DNA of 64,000 nucleotides from JBBTCJ01 sp038043285 (lineage in GTDB: Bacteria; Planctomycetota; Phycisphaerae; UBA1845). The notes beneath the pieces were generated by a model, which made no database searches, was not told the DNA's origin, and saw nothing but the letters and a program-made list of their open reading frames with translations. Made by a program: the position numbers and the translations under genes. Below, in pieces: positions 52,921 through 60,942 of this stretch. Each line of letters opens with the position of its first letter. The first letter of the stretch is position 1. Location of the stretch: positions 1 to 64,000 of the forward strand of contig JBBTCJ010000036.1 of NCBI GenBank assembly GCA_038043285.1, written 5' to 3'.

Positions 52921-54945
52921 CTACGCGTCGAGGCGTTTGCCGGGGCCTTGGTCGCGTAGTTCGTGGATTCGGTCGCGGAGCCGAGCGGCCTTTTCAAACT
53001 CCAGCGTTTCGGCGGCTTCGAGCATTTCCTGTTCGAGCAGGGCGATGAGTTCCGTCTGGTCCATCTCCTCCTCGGAGGCATGGACGGCTTCGGCGGCGAC
53101 GCGGTGGGCGCTGACGAGGCGCTCCAGGCTGGAGCGAATCCCCTTGGTCACCGTCTGGGGGGTAATTCCATGCTGTTCGTTGAAGGCGAGTTGTTTTTGT
53201 CGGCGGCGGTCGGTCTCGTCCATCGCGCGTTGCATGCTCGACGTCACGGTGTCGGCGTAAAGCACAACCTCGGCGTTCACGTTTCGCGCGGTCCGCCCGA
53301 TCATCTGAATGAGTGAGGTTTCGCTGCGGAGAAATCCCTCCTTGTCGGCGTCGAGGATGCACACCAGCGACACTTCCGGGAGGTCCAGGCCTTCACGCAG
53401 CAGGTTGACGCCGACCAACACGTCGAACTTGCCTTCGCGAAGCTCCTTGATAATGGCGATCCGTTCAAGGGTCTCGATGTCCGCGTGAAGATACTTGCCG
53501 CGCAGACCCTCCTGTTGAATGTATTTTGAAAGATCCTCGGCCAGGCGTTTGGTGAGCGTCGTCACCAGCACGCGTTCGCCGGCGGCGGCCCGCTGGGCGA
53601 TGCGTTGCAGCAGGTCCGGCACCTGACCGCGGGCCGGAAGAACCTCGATGGGCGGATCGACGAGGCCCGTAGGGCGAATGATCTGCTCGACCACCTCGCC
53701 GCGGCACAGTTCCAGTTCCAGCGGTCCGGGGGTGGCGGAGACCAGCAGCACCTTGTGCCACATGCCGGCGAATTCTTCTCCGCGCATGGGGCGGTTGTCG
53801 AGGCAACTGGGCAGGCGGAAGCCGTGCTCGACGAGCGTTTCCTTCCGCGCCCGATCGCCATTGTACATGCCGCGGATCTGCGGCAACGTCGCGTGCGATT
53901 CATCCACAACGAGCAGAAACTCCTTCGGGAAATAATCGACGAGCGTGTACGGCTTGGCCCCCGGGGCCGTGCCGTTGAGATGACGGGAGTAATTCTCGAT
54001 TCCCGAGCAGTACCCGACCTCGCGGAGCATTTCGACGTCGTACTTGGTCCGGGCCAGAAGCCGCTGGGCCTCCAGCAGTTTTCCGTGGCGCCGGAACTCC
54101 TTGACCCGTTGATCGAGTTCTTCAAGGATGGTGCGGGTGGCCGTCTCGACGCGGTCCTGGGGCATGACGTAGTGGACGGCGGGGTAGATGAACACGCGGT
54201 CCAGCTTGCCCAGCGATTGCCCGTTGAGCGGGTTGAGGGCTTCGAGGTTGTCGATCTCGTCGCCGAACATCTCGATGCGGTAGGCGAACTGTTCGTGGGC
54301 CGGGTACAGCTCGACGACGTCGCCGCGGACGCGGAACGTGCCCCGCGACAGCTCGAAATCGTTCCGCGTGTATTGCAAATCGACGAAGCGCTTGAGCAGC
54401 TCGTCGCGGTCCATGGCCGGTCCGACCTCGAGCACGATGACGCTGGACTTGTAGTCCTCCGGAGACCCCAGGCCGAAAATGCACGAAACGCTGGCGACGA
54501 TCACCGCGTCAGACCGCGAGACCAGGGTGCTGGTGGTGCTGAGGCGGAGTCGATCCAGGTCGTCGTTGCGCGAGGCGTCCTTCTCAATGTAGATGTCCCG
54601 CTGAGGGATGTAGGCCTCGGGCTGATAGTAGTCGTAGTAGCTGACGAAGTACTCGACGCCGTTGTGCGGGAACAGCTCGCGGAACTCCTCGTAGAGTTGG
54701 GCGGCCAAGGTCTTGTTGTGCGAGATCACCAGCGTCGGGAGCCCCAGGCGGGCGAGCACGTTGGCCACCGTAAAAGTCTTGCCGGAACCGGTGACGCCGA
54801 GAAGGCACTGGTGCTTGGCGCCGCGCTGGAAGCCCTCGACCAGGCGCTCGATCGCCTGGGGCTGATCGCCCTTGGGCGTCATGGGGGTCACCAGCTCAAA
54901 ACTCCCGCCGATGGAACGGCGATGATGAGCGGTGGGAACGTGCAT
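52921..54945 (-). CDS. uvrB: Excinuclease ABC subunit B
   Basis: Damage-verifying helicase-like subunit of nucleotide excision repair. It has 674 residues. Walker A is LLGVTGSGKTFT, the beta-hairpin that probes DNA is in FVSYYDYYQPEAYIPQRDIYIEKDASRNDDLDRLR, the DEAD-like motif is LLVVDESHATLPQI, and motifs V/VI are VGVNLLREGLDLPEVSLV and LIQMIGRTARN. The C-terminal UVR motif that binds UvrC or UvrA is ELIALLEQEMLEAAETLEFEKAARLRDRI. ATG 54945 with GAAGGAAG eight bases upstream. No uvrA or uvrC is near. Confidence 0.96.
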   Translation of the reverse strand: MHVPTAHHRRSIGGSFELVTPMTPKGDQPQAIERLVEGFQRGAKHQCLLGVTGSGKTFTVANVLARLGLPTLVISHNKTLAAQLYEEFRELFPHNGVEYFVSYYDYYQPEAYIPQRDIYIEKDASRNDDLDRLRLSTTSTLVSRSDAVIVASVSCIFGLGSPEDYKSSVIVLEVGPAMDRDELLKRFVDLQYTRNDFELSRGTFRVRGDVVELYPAHEQFAYRIEMFGDEIDNLEALNPLNGQSLGKLDRVFIYPAVHYVMPQDRVETATRTILEELDQRVKEFRRHGKLLEAQRLLARTKYDVEMLREVGYCSGIENYSRHLNGTAPGAKPYTLVDYFPKEFLLVVDESHATLPQIRGMYNGDRARKETLVEHGFRLPSCLDNRPMRGEEFAGMWHKVLLVSATPGPLELELCRGEVVEQIIRPTGLVDPPIEVLPARGQVPDLLQRIAQRAAAGERVLVTTLTKRLAEDLSKYIQQEGLRGKYLHADIETLERIAIIKELREGKFDVLVGVNLLREGLDLPEVSLVCILDADKEGFLRSETSLIQMIGRTARNVNAEVVLYADTVTSSMQRAMDETDRRRQKQLAFNEQHGITPQTVTKGIRSSLERLVSAHRVAAEAVHASEEEMDQTELIALLEQEMLEAAETLEFEKAARLRDRIHELRDQGPGKRLDA

Positions 54946-55054
54946 AAAGATGCTTCCTTCGGCGTGGCCGAGCGCCTCTCCAATGCGCCACCGCCCGGGT
55001 CACCACGGTCAGCCCATCGGGACGTCGCCGGAATTCGCAACCCGACGCGTGCAA

Positions 55055-55771
55055 CTACCGGCGTGCTCGTACTTCCGCCGCAACCACCAGGGGGTCTCGG
55101 GTCCGAGCGTTCCGAAGCGTTCGGATGAGCGTAGCGTCGACGAAGCCGGCGTCACGGAACTCCTTCAGGAAGGCCCCGCCCTCCTTAGCTCCGGCGATTC
55201 ACGCAAACCAGTTGGACTCGTTTTCCTGCTCCGTACGCGGAAGCGGCGCCGTAAGGACGAGCTCAGCAACAAAAGCAACGCCACCCGGCTTCATGACCCG
55301 GGCCAACTCGCTGAACACCGCTGTTCGAAACGGATTCAGATTGAAGATCCCGTTCACGATCGCCACGTCGATCGACGCCGCCGGGCACGGCAATGTCTCT
55401 GCTTCGCCGAGCCTCAGAGTAAGGTTACTGCAACCTGCCGCGGAAGCCGCTGCCCTCGCCCGCGCCAACATGGCCTCGCTGAAGTCAATGCCCATCACGC
55501 AGCCGGCCGGACCGACCCGACGCGCCAAGATGATCGAGTCCAGGCCCGCGCCGCAACCGAGGTCAAGCACGGACGCTCCAGGCGGAACCTCGGCGAAAAC
55601 TGAAACGTTGGACACGCCGGCGAACGCCTCAACAGCTTCCGGTGGCAGCGAATCGAGAATGGTTTTGGGATAGCCGAGGCTCTCAGCGAACCCGCGACCG
55701 ACCGGGAACGCATGGATGCGGTCGGGGTAGGTCGCGGCCGCCGAGTACGCGGCCCGCACGCCATCGCGCAA
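55055..55771 (-). CDS. ArsM-like SAM methyltransferase, probable selenoprotein (in-frame UGA)
   Basis: Class I methyltransferase: SVLDLGCGAGLDSIILARRVGP (SAM motif I), VMGIDFSEAMLARAR, LRLGEAETLPCPAASIDVAIVNGIFNL, ARVMKPGGVAFVAEL. A plain reading stops at UGA 55201-55199 after NESNWFA (190 residues). Beyond it the same frame runs 47 more codons to TAG 55057-55055: IAGAKEGGAFLKEFRDAGF and later DPLVVAAEVRARR, the usual end of ArsM-like enzymes, where this site reads (W)xxC(I/V)xGA with a catalytic Cys. UGA read as selenocysteine (residue 191) restores a 238-residue protein. A hairpin with a G-first loop follows at 55185-55167. TTG 55771 is the best available start; no in-frame ATG. Substrate (arsenite or another metalloid/thiol acceptor) is inferred. 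The alternative is a nonsense mutation. Confidence 0.75.
55167..55185 (-). promoter_or_regulatory. Candidate bacterial SECIS element
   Basis: On the minus strand AGGAGG (55185-55180), loop GCGGGG (55179-55174) and CCTTCCT (55173-55167) form a six-pair stem with one bulged T. The loop lies 20-25 bases after the UGA and starts with G, as in known bacterial SECIS hairpins read by SelB. Confidence 0.55.
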
Positions 55772-55930
55772 TCGCTGTTCCGCGTTCAGTCGAGCATCCT
55801 CCGCAAGTGACGCCGTGCCTGCCTTGCCCGATGTACTGTTGCCTGCTGTGGATCCTTGACCAAAGCCTCATCCGGCGCAAGCATCGGGGCGACAACCTCG
55901 ATCCGCAGGAACCATGTCGCTCCGCCGGGG

Positions 55931-55958
55931 TTGACGGCACGAACGCTCAGTATAACAT
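55931..55958 (+). promoter_or_regulatory. Promoter of the tRNA-Glu gene
   Basis: TTGACG (55931-55936) followed after 16 bases by TAACAT (55953-55958); the overlapping TATAAC (55951-55956) would leave only 14 bases. It is 48 bases before the tRNA. Confidence 0.5.
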
Positions 55959-56005
55959 GTCCGGAACCTACGAGTGGGCCGGGAGATCGGCTCGTCGTGT
56001 TAACA

Positions 56006-56078
56006 GCCCCCATCGTCTAGTGGCCTAGGATATCAGGTTCTCATCCTGGAGACAGGGGTTCGACTCCCCTTGGGGGTA
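56006..56078 (+). tRNA. tRNA-Glu (anticodon CTC)
   Basis: Acceptor arm GCCCCCA (56006-56012) pairs with TGGGGGT (56071-56077), discriminator A at 56078. The anticodon loop is TTCTCAT in the stem CAGG/CCTG, giving anticodon CTC for GAG. The T-arm is CAGGGGTTCGACTCCCCT. Length 73; CCA is not encoded. Confidence 0.95.
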
Positions 56079-56082
56079 GTTT

Positions 56083-56110
56083 CGCGGGCTGGTAACGGCC
56101 CGCGTTTTCT
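56083..56110 (+). terminator. Terminator after tRNA-Glu
   Basis: CGCGGGC (56083-56089) pairs with GCCCGCG (56098-56104) around TGGTAACG, followed by TTTTCT. Confidence 0.85.
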
Positions 56111-56604
56111 TGCGCTGAGTGTGCGGGCGGGTGGGTTCCTTGAGATGCCCCCACCCCACGCGCGACCTCTCAGCGGCATTCTTGAGAGCGATAAGCTCCT
56201 GGCGAACATTCCAGACGCCGGTTCAAAGCACCGATAGAGGCTCTCGACAACGGGCACGAAACACCCTTGCCGCGATCGCGCGAGCTGACACCTTCGGTCG
56301 GGGTAGCCCGTGGACGCACGGACGGGATGCCGGGGCCATACGGGGTTCTTCCGGGCGCTTTGATTCTCGCCAACACTCGACGACGACTGAAAACCGCCGG
56401 CGGACGAGCCGCCGCCAGCGCCCGTTTCCGGCCGAGGGGCTAGAGTGGAAAGGGCCTGGGGGGGTTCCACCGAGTGTTGTACGGAGCCACGTACCATGCT
56501 ACAATCGGTAGCGGGTTCGTGGAGTTACCCGCGGGCCTGAGGGATGCCTGGACAATTAAGGAGAACGAGTCTTCGCAGCCGCCGCCTCACCTCTGGATAG
56601 CCGT
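56111..56604. other. Intergenic region with promoter and possible leader peptide of the HNH gene
   Basis: No gene was recognised from 56111 to about 56470. A near-consensus promoter lies at 56477-56505. A short frame, ATG 56544 to TAG 56600 (18 codons, MPGQLRRTSLRSRRLTSG), ends four bases before the HNH GTG. AAGGAG at 56558-56563 has no ATG, GTG or TTG at normal spacing. Confidence 0.5.
56477..56505 (+). promoter_or_regulatory. Sigma-70-type promoter of the HNH endonuclease gene
   Basis: TTGTAC (56477-56482), a 17-base spacer and TACAAT (56500-56505), about 100 bases before the coding region. Confidence 0.65.
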
Positions 56605-57219
56605 GTGTTGTTGCTGAACGCGCACTACATGGCGATGCGCGTCGTCAACGTACGACGCGCCGTCAGCCTGCTCTTCAAGCGGGACGAGACCGACAACCCC
56701 GTCGCCGAAATCATCAGCATCGAGGACGGTCGATACGTTTCGTACAACTTCGAGGACTGGGCCGAGCTCAGTGCGTTCAAACACGAGTTCGAGCCGACGC
56801 AACACGATTGGATCCGCACGGTCCGTCTGCACATCGCCGTTCCGCGGATCGTCCGGGTGCTGACTTTTTCGAGGGTTCCTCGGCAGGACGTGAAGTTCAA
56901 TCGCCGCAACCTCTTCGCGCGGGACAACAACACGTGTCAATACTGCGGGAGGCGATTCCCGACGACGCATCTGAGCCTCGACCATATCGTTCCCCGGTCG
57001 CGCGGCGGCGTGGCGTCGTGGGAGAACATCGTCTGCTCCTGCACCCGCTGCAACGTTCGTAAGGGCGGCCGGACGCCCCATGAAGCAAACATGCGTCTGG
57101 TCCGCCGACCGCTCAAGCCGCGGCGCAACCCCGTGGTGACCATCACACTCTGCGACAACCGCTACGCCTCGTGGCGGCAGTTCCTTGACGCCGCGTATTG
57201 GGACGTCGAACTGAAGTAG
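56605..57219 (+). CDS. HNH endonuclease family protein
   Basis: A protein of about 204 residues with an HNH nuclease domain: RNLFARDNNTCQYCGRRFPTTHLSLDHIVPRSRGGVASWENIVCSCTRCNVRKGG. CxxC pairs (CQYC and CTRC) bind zinc, and LDHIVPRS supplies the catalytic His. The N-terminus VLLLNAHYMAMRVVNVRRAVSLLFK is typical of a widespread chromosomal HNH family not tied to restriction systems; its role is unknown. GTG 56605 is used. The family often begins LDSRVLVLN, which would place the start at CTG 56593, a rare start codon. Confidence 0.9.
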   Translation: MLLLNAHYMAMRVVNVRRAVSLLFKRDETDNPVAEIISIEDGRYVSYNFEDWAELSAFKHEFEPTQHDWIRTVRLHIAVPRIVRVLTFSRVPRQDVKFNRRNLFARDNNTCQYCGRRFPTTHLSLDHIVPRSRGGVASWENIVCSCTRCNVRKGGRTPHEANMRLVRRPLKPRRNPVVTITLCDNRYASWRQFLDAAYWDVELK

Positions 57220-57536
57220 CTGTCGAATCAGAGGGATTCACGGTCAAGTGCATCGCCTGACCCCCTGTGTCCCTGCTTGGCGATGGGGGAGGCTTTCAGG
57301 CGACCGGCACGGCTGACCGTGACGTGCCGTCACGCCGCGACGGTGAGACAGCGAATCTGGTCTGCTCGAAGTGAGATCAAGACCATCCCAGTCTTCGCGT
57401 ACCCTGGCTTATCGGAACCTTCCGCACATCGAAGTAATCACGGATCCGCGTTTACGATCGGTTTTCGATTGTAAGGTACAGGTAAGGCCGGCGCGCCAGC
57501 AGCGGCGCGAACGGTTCATGGAGGCGTTGGAACACG
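57220..57536. other. Intergenic region, nothing recognised
   Basis: A 317-base gap between the HNH and PilZ genes. A GCCGCGACGGTGAG stretch at 57334-57347 faintly resembles the family-1 repeat, but it has no hairpin. No convincing gene or promoter. Confidence 0.4.
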
Positions 57537-57962
57537 ATGGCGAATTTCAGGCCGCCCGCTACCCGCGCTGACAGTTTCGATTCTGCGGCGTCCGGCGACA
57601 GGACGTCGGCGGGCATCGTGTCGGCCCCCGGTGCGGTTGTCGGCGAGCGGATATTCGACGAACGACGCCACGAGCGAAAGCCGTGGACGACCACGCTCAC
57701 CGTCTGGGTGAAGGATCGGAGCGGCGCATGGAACATGCCTCGGAAGCTAACCGTCGCAACCCATGACATTTCGCCGGGCGGGTTCAGTTTCTTCTACCAA
57801 CAGTTCCTGCACGTCAACACCCTGGTAAGCGCGCGCTTCGACGGTTTGCCGAGCAAGCCGGTGCTGCTTGGCGTCGTCGCCAACTGCACATACCTAGACG
57901 GCCAGTATCGGGTCGGCGTGCGGTTCGTTGACGTGATGAGCTGCGACCCCCAACTCGGCTGA
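57537..57962 (+). CDS. PilZ domain protein
   Basis: A 141-residue protein. After about 35 disordered residues the PilZ domain starts with DERRHERKPW, whose Arg residues match the cyclic-di-GMP-binding RxxxR, and continues VATHDISPGGFSFFYQQFLHVNTLVSARFDGL, with DISPGGF matching the D/NxSxxG motif, and ends NCTYLDGQYRVGVRFVDV. Both c-di-GMP motifs are intact, so ligand binding is likely. Such proteins tune motility or exopolysaccharide; flagellar and polysaccharide genes lie in the same window. It is convergent with the glycosyltransferase at 58034. Confidence 0.85.
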   Translation: MANFRPPATRADSFDSAASGDRTSAGIVSAPGAVVGERIFDERRHERKPWTTTLTVWVKDRSGAWNMPRKLTVATHDISPGGFSFFYQQFLHVNTLVSARFDGLPSKPVLLGVVANCTYLDGQYRVGVRFVDVMSCDPQLG

Positions 57963-58033
57963 CGGCCAAGTTCCACGGCGCCGCCGCGGTGTCCCGGCAG
58001 AACCCGAAGAATCAGGGGCGGCGGAGCAGAAGA

Positions 58034-59290
58034 CTACCGGGCAACGCTCACCTGGCCCGCTGAGTCCCCAGCCCAGTGAGGCTTTCTAGACGCCGACAGC
58101 GGCACGGACTGCGCAACCACACCGCGGTAGACCTCGACGATGGCGCCGGCCGCCGCTTCCCAGGTAAACCGCGAGGCCCGAAGCAACCCCAATCCCGCGA
58201 GTCTTTTTCGGCAGTTTTGATCCGCACAAATCCGGTGCAATGCGCGGGCGGCTTCCGCCGGTTGGTCCGGATCGACGAGCACGCCCGCTTCGCCGACGAC
58301 TTCGGGAAGGGCAGCGCGATTCGCCGCGATCACCGGGCAGCCGTGGGACATGGCCTCGACAATCGGCAGGCCGAACCCCTCGTCGGTGGAGAGGAGCATT
58401 AGCGCCTCCGCCCGGCGATACGCCCGCACGAGGTCCGATTCGCTGAGCGCATCGAGGAATCGGACCGGTGCATTCTGCGGCAGCGTTTGCATGACTTCCT
58501 TTGCGGCGGGGCACAGCGCATCTTTCCGACCGGTCAGCCACAATTCGAGCCTGGGGTCAAACGCTCGCCAGTATTCGAGCATGGCTCGCAGCAGCCCGGA
58601 GACGTTCTTGCGCGGTTCGTGCCCACCGACGTACAGTACGAATTCCGGCGGCGGCGATCCCTCGGCGTTTGTGCCGCCTGGCAAAGAAGGCCGTGCGCCT
58701 CCGTCAGACTGATCGTGCGACGAAGACGACCCGCCGCCGGGCGGAGTCACCCCGTTGGAAACAACGAGGACGCGGTCGCCGGCGACACCCAGTCGGTCCA
58801 GCAGTTGCCCGCGCGTGAACGCGCTGACGGTGGTGATCGCGGCGGCCCGGCGCGCCGACCATTGGACGCCGGCTCGATAAGCCCATCGGTCGCGCCGTAG
58901 GGCGAAGTACTCGCCCGGTTTGTCCCACGGGATCAGATCATGGATGGTCAGCACGCTCGGAACGGGGCAGGCGAAAGGGATGCCGCTGTTCCATGTCGCG
59001 TGAAACACGTCGGCACTGCTTCGGCGAATCAGCGCCCGCAGCCGAGTCTCCTCCCACCACAGACGGCGAGAGGGACTGCGGTCTTTGCGTCCAAACGAGG
59101 AGGGAGCGACTTCCACGTCGTCACGATGGGTCCAGGGCGAATGCTCGTCGTTTCCGCAGAGCACAATCACGCGCACGTCATCGCGTTGGGCCAACTCGTC
59201 GACGAGGCTGGTGACCATTCGCGCGATGCCGGAGAACCTCCCGACGAGCATCCGAGCATCGAGCAGCACCCGCAGGGGACGGTGCGTCAT
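58034..59290 (-). CDS. Family 4 glycosyltransferase
   Basis: A 418-residue GT-B enzyme. N-terminal domain: LRVLLDARMLVGRFSGIARMVTSLVDEL, HATWNSGIPFACPVPSVLTIHDLIPW. C-terminal nucleotide-sugar domain: FVLYVGGHEPRKNVSGLLRAMLEY, LSTDEGFGLPIVEAMSHGCPVIAAN (the E-x7-E-type donor site) and LPEVVGEAGVLVDP. A Gly/Ser/Pro-rich insert (GGGSSSSHDQSDGG) separates the domains. It resembles WbaZ-like mannosyl- or rhamnosyltransferases. ATG 59290 overlaps the upstream methyltransferase stop (ATGA). It is the last gene of the cluster. Confidence 0.9.
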   Translation of the reverse strand: MTHRPLRVLLDARMLVGRFSGIARMVTSLVDELAQRDDVRVIVLCGNDEHSPWTHRDDVEVAPSSFGRKDRSPSRRLWWEETRLRALIRRSSADVFHATWNSGIPFACPVPSVLTIHDLIPWDKPGEYFALRRDRWAYRAGVQWSARRAAAITTVSAFTRGQLLDRLGVAGDRVLVVSNGVTPPGGGSSSSHDQSDGGARPSLPGGTNAEGSPPPEFVLYVGGHEPRKNVSGLLRAMLEYWRAFDPRLELWLTGRKDALCPAAKEVMQTLPQNAPVRFLDALSESDLVRAYRRAEALMLLSTDEGFGLPIVEAMSHGCPVIAANRAALPEVVGEAGVLVDPDQPAEAARALHRICADQNCRKRLAGLGLLRASRFTWEAAAGAIVEVYRGVVAQSVPLSASRKPHWAGDSAGQVSVAR

Positions 59291-60030
59291 TGGATGGCCC
59301 TCCGCGCGACGCAACACAGGGTCTGCCCGCGCCAACGCAAGCCGGCGACGGAGGATATGGCCTGGGCATGGCGCGTCACCATCCGCCGCGCCCGCCAGCC
59401 TCCGGGGCATGCGCGGTAATTGCGGAAGAGCGGGAGTCCAAGGGTGCGAAGCTCGTCGACGACCAACCCGGATCGCTGCACAGTCGCGGGCAACGTAAGC
59501 CGGTCGTAAATCCGAACGTGCGTGGGGTCAGCAAAAACGCTCGGATCGCAGAAGCAGGCGTTGGGCGTCAGCAAGATGAGGAGGCCGCCGACCTTGAGCA
59601 CGCGACGCCACTCGCGCAAGACCCGCTCGGCGTCGGGAATGTGCTCGATGACATGTTGCGCTGTCACGGCGTCCAGCGCCTCGCCGGCAAGGGGGAGTCG
59701 TTCACCTCGGGCGACGAGCAGCGGTACGTTGGGTCGGCGCGATCTCGTCAGCGACAGGCCCTCTCCACATAGGTCCAGGCCGATGACCCGCGAGCGCCCG
59801 ATCCAATCGAAGAGCGAGCCCGAGCCGCAACCCACGTCCAACACTCGGGAGGCGTGTTTCGGCAGGCGTTGTTGAATCCATGCGGCCTCCATTTCGAACT
59901 CAGCCCCGTGGCCGCGATGGGCGAAATGGGCCTCCACGCCGCCGAGCGGGTCCGGGATCGGCCGTGGCGCGGAGCCGATGGCCGCGGGGCGGGCGGCGTC
60001 TGCGAATTCAAATGTCGCGGCGGCGGTCAT
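59287..60030 (-). CDS. SAM-dependent methyltransferase of polysaccharide cluster
   Basis: A 247-residue class I methyltransferase: RVLDVGCGSGSLFDWIGRSRVIGLDL (motif I and following acidic residue), ARGERLPLAGEALDAVTAQHVIEHI, REWRRVLKVGGLLILLTPN. Its place between glycosyltransferases suggests methylation of a surface sugar or a polysaccharide end, but the target is not shown by the sequence. ATG 60030 overlaps the upstream stop (ATGA); the longer frame to 60318 lies inside the upstream gene. Confidence 0.87.
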   Translation of the reverse strand: MTAAATFEFADAARPAAIGSAPRPIPDPLGGVEAHFAHRGHGAEFEMEAAWIQQRLPKHASRVLDVGCGSGSLFDWIGRSRVIGLDLCGEGLSLTRSRRPNVPLLVARGERLPLAGEALDAVTAQHVIEHIPDAERVLREWRRVLKVGGLLILLTPNACFCDPSVFADPTHVRIYDRLTLPATVQRSGLVVDELRTLGLPLFRNYRACPGGWRARRMVTRHAQAISSVAGLRWRGQTLCCVARRAIQ

Positions 60031-60821
60031 CGCGGCGGATGCGGCAAACCGCACCGTCCCATCACGATCAGCGACATGCCCATGATTCCATCCAGGACCG
60101 AGCGCGTATCGACCCAGTCCACGGGTCGATGAAAAACATTGCGAAGCCAATGATCTCCAACCGATTGCCAGAACCCGACGCAATCGCTGGACAAATCCTG
60201 CAAGCCGGACTGCACGGCAAGCCGACGCAGTTCGCGCCGACCGTAGGGCAGCTCGACCCCATAGGGCCACCATCCGCGGCGCTGCAGGTACCATTTCCAT
60301 GCGCGATACGGGAGGCACGCCGCGTGGGGAACGCTGATGACCGCCAGTCCGCCGGAGTGGAGCGCCGCCACGTGAGCCTTGACGGAGCGGAGTCGATCTA
60401 CTCCCTGGAAATGCTCGATCACTCCCGACGAAAGAGCGACGTCGAACTTCCCCGCGAACTCCTCCATTGCAAACATGTCGCCGCGAAGGAACTCGGCGGT
60501 CAGTCCCAGACGTTGAAAGCGAGCGCGGGCTTGATCGAGGCCGGCGTCACTGGCATCCAGGAGCGTAACGCTCGCTCCATGCTCGGCGAGCAACGCAGAC
60601 CAATCCCCCCTGCCGCTTCCCAGTTCGATTGTTCGCAAGCCCTCGATACGCCCGAATGCGCGCGCGAGGCGATCGGTCATCCGTCGCCAGCGCGGGCTAC
60701 GACGCTCGCGGGCCAGCAGGGCATCGTCGCGTTCCGCGGTCGGGGCGTGGGTCCATACCCGATCCCAGACCGTTTCCGCGGGGGCGCTCGATAGAATCGA
60801 AGATGACGGTGAATTCACCAT
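60027..60821 (-). CDS. SAM-dependent methyltransferase of polysaccharide cluster
   Basis: A 264-residue class I methyltransferase: LRTIELGSGRGDWSALLAEHGASVTLLDAS (motif I), GDMFAMEEFAGKFDVALSSGVIEHFQGVD, ALHSGGLAVISVPHAACLPYRAWKWYL. It is paralogous in fold, but not close in sequence, to the next gene, with which it is translationally coupled. Target unknown. ATG 60821; a 121-base gap separates it from the upstream glycosyltransferase. Confidence 0.85.
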   Translation of the reverse strand: MVNSPSSSILSSAPAETVWDRVWTHAPTAERDDALLARERRSPRWRRMTDRLARAFGRIEGLRTIELGSGRGDWSALLAEHGASVTLLDASDAGLDQARARFQRLGLTAEFLRGDMFAMEEFAGKFDVALSSGVIEHFQGVDRLRSVKAHVAALHSGGLAVISVPHAACLPYRAWKWYLQRRGWWPYGVELPYGRRELRRLAVQSGLQDLSSDCVGFWQSVGDHWLRNVFHRPVDWVDTRSVLDGIMGMSLIVMGRCGLPHPPR

Positions 60822-60942
60822 GACACAACTCGCGCGCGGTGTTCATCCATGCTGCCGCTTGCGACTACGGAGCGTCCCAGCGCAGCCCTTAGACTTATCG
60901 GACGCGCCATGGAGCGAGTTGAGAACGCCTGGACGGCGTGGA

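Noticed and set aside
53605..55128. 507-codon open frame opposite uvrB
   Set aside because: Antisense shadow of uvrB codons.
55199..55771. Reading the methyltransferase as a complete 190-residue protein ending at UGA
   Set aside because: It would lose the catalytic-Cys loop and last strands of the fold, while homologous-looking sequence continues in phase after the UGA. Kept only as an alternative.
57334..57347. GCCGCGACGGTGAG as another family-1 repeat
   Set aside because: Only half of the core matches and no hairpin can form.
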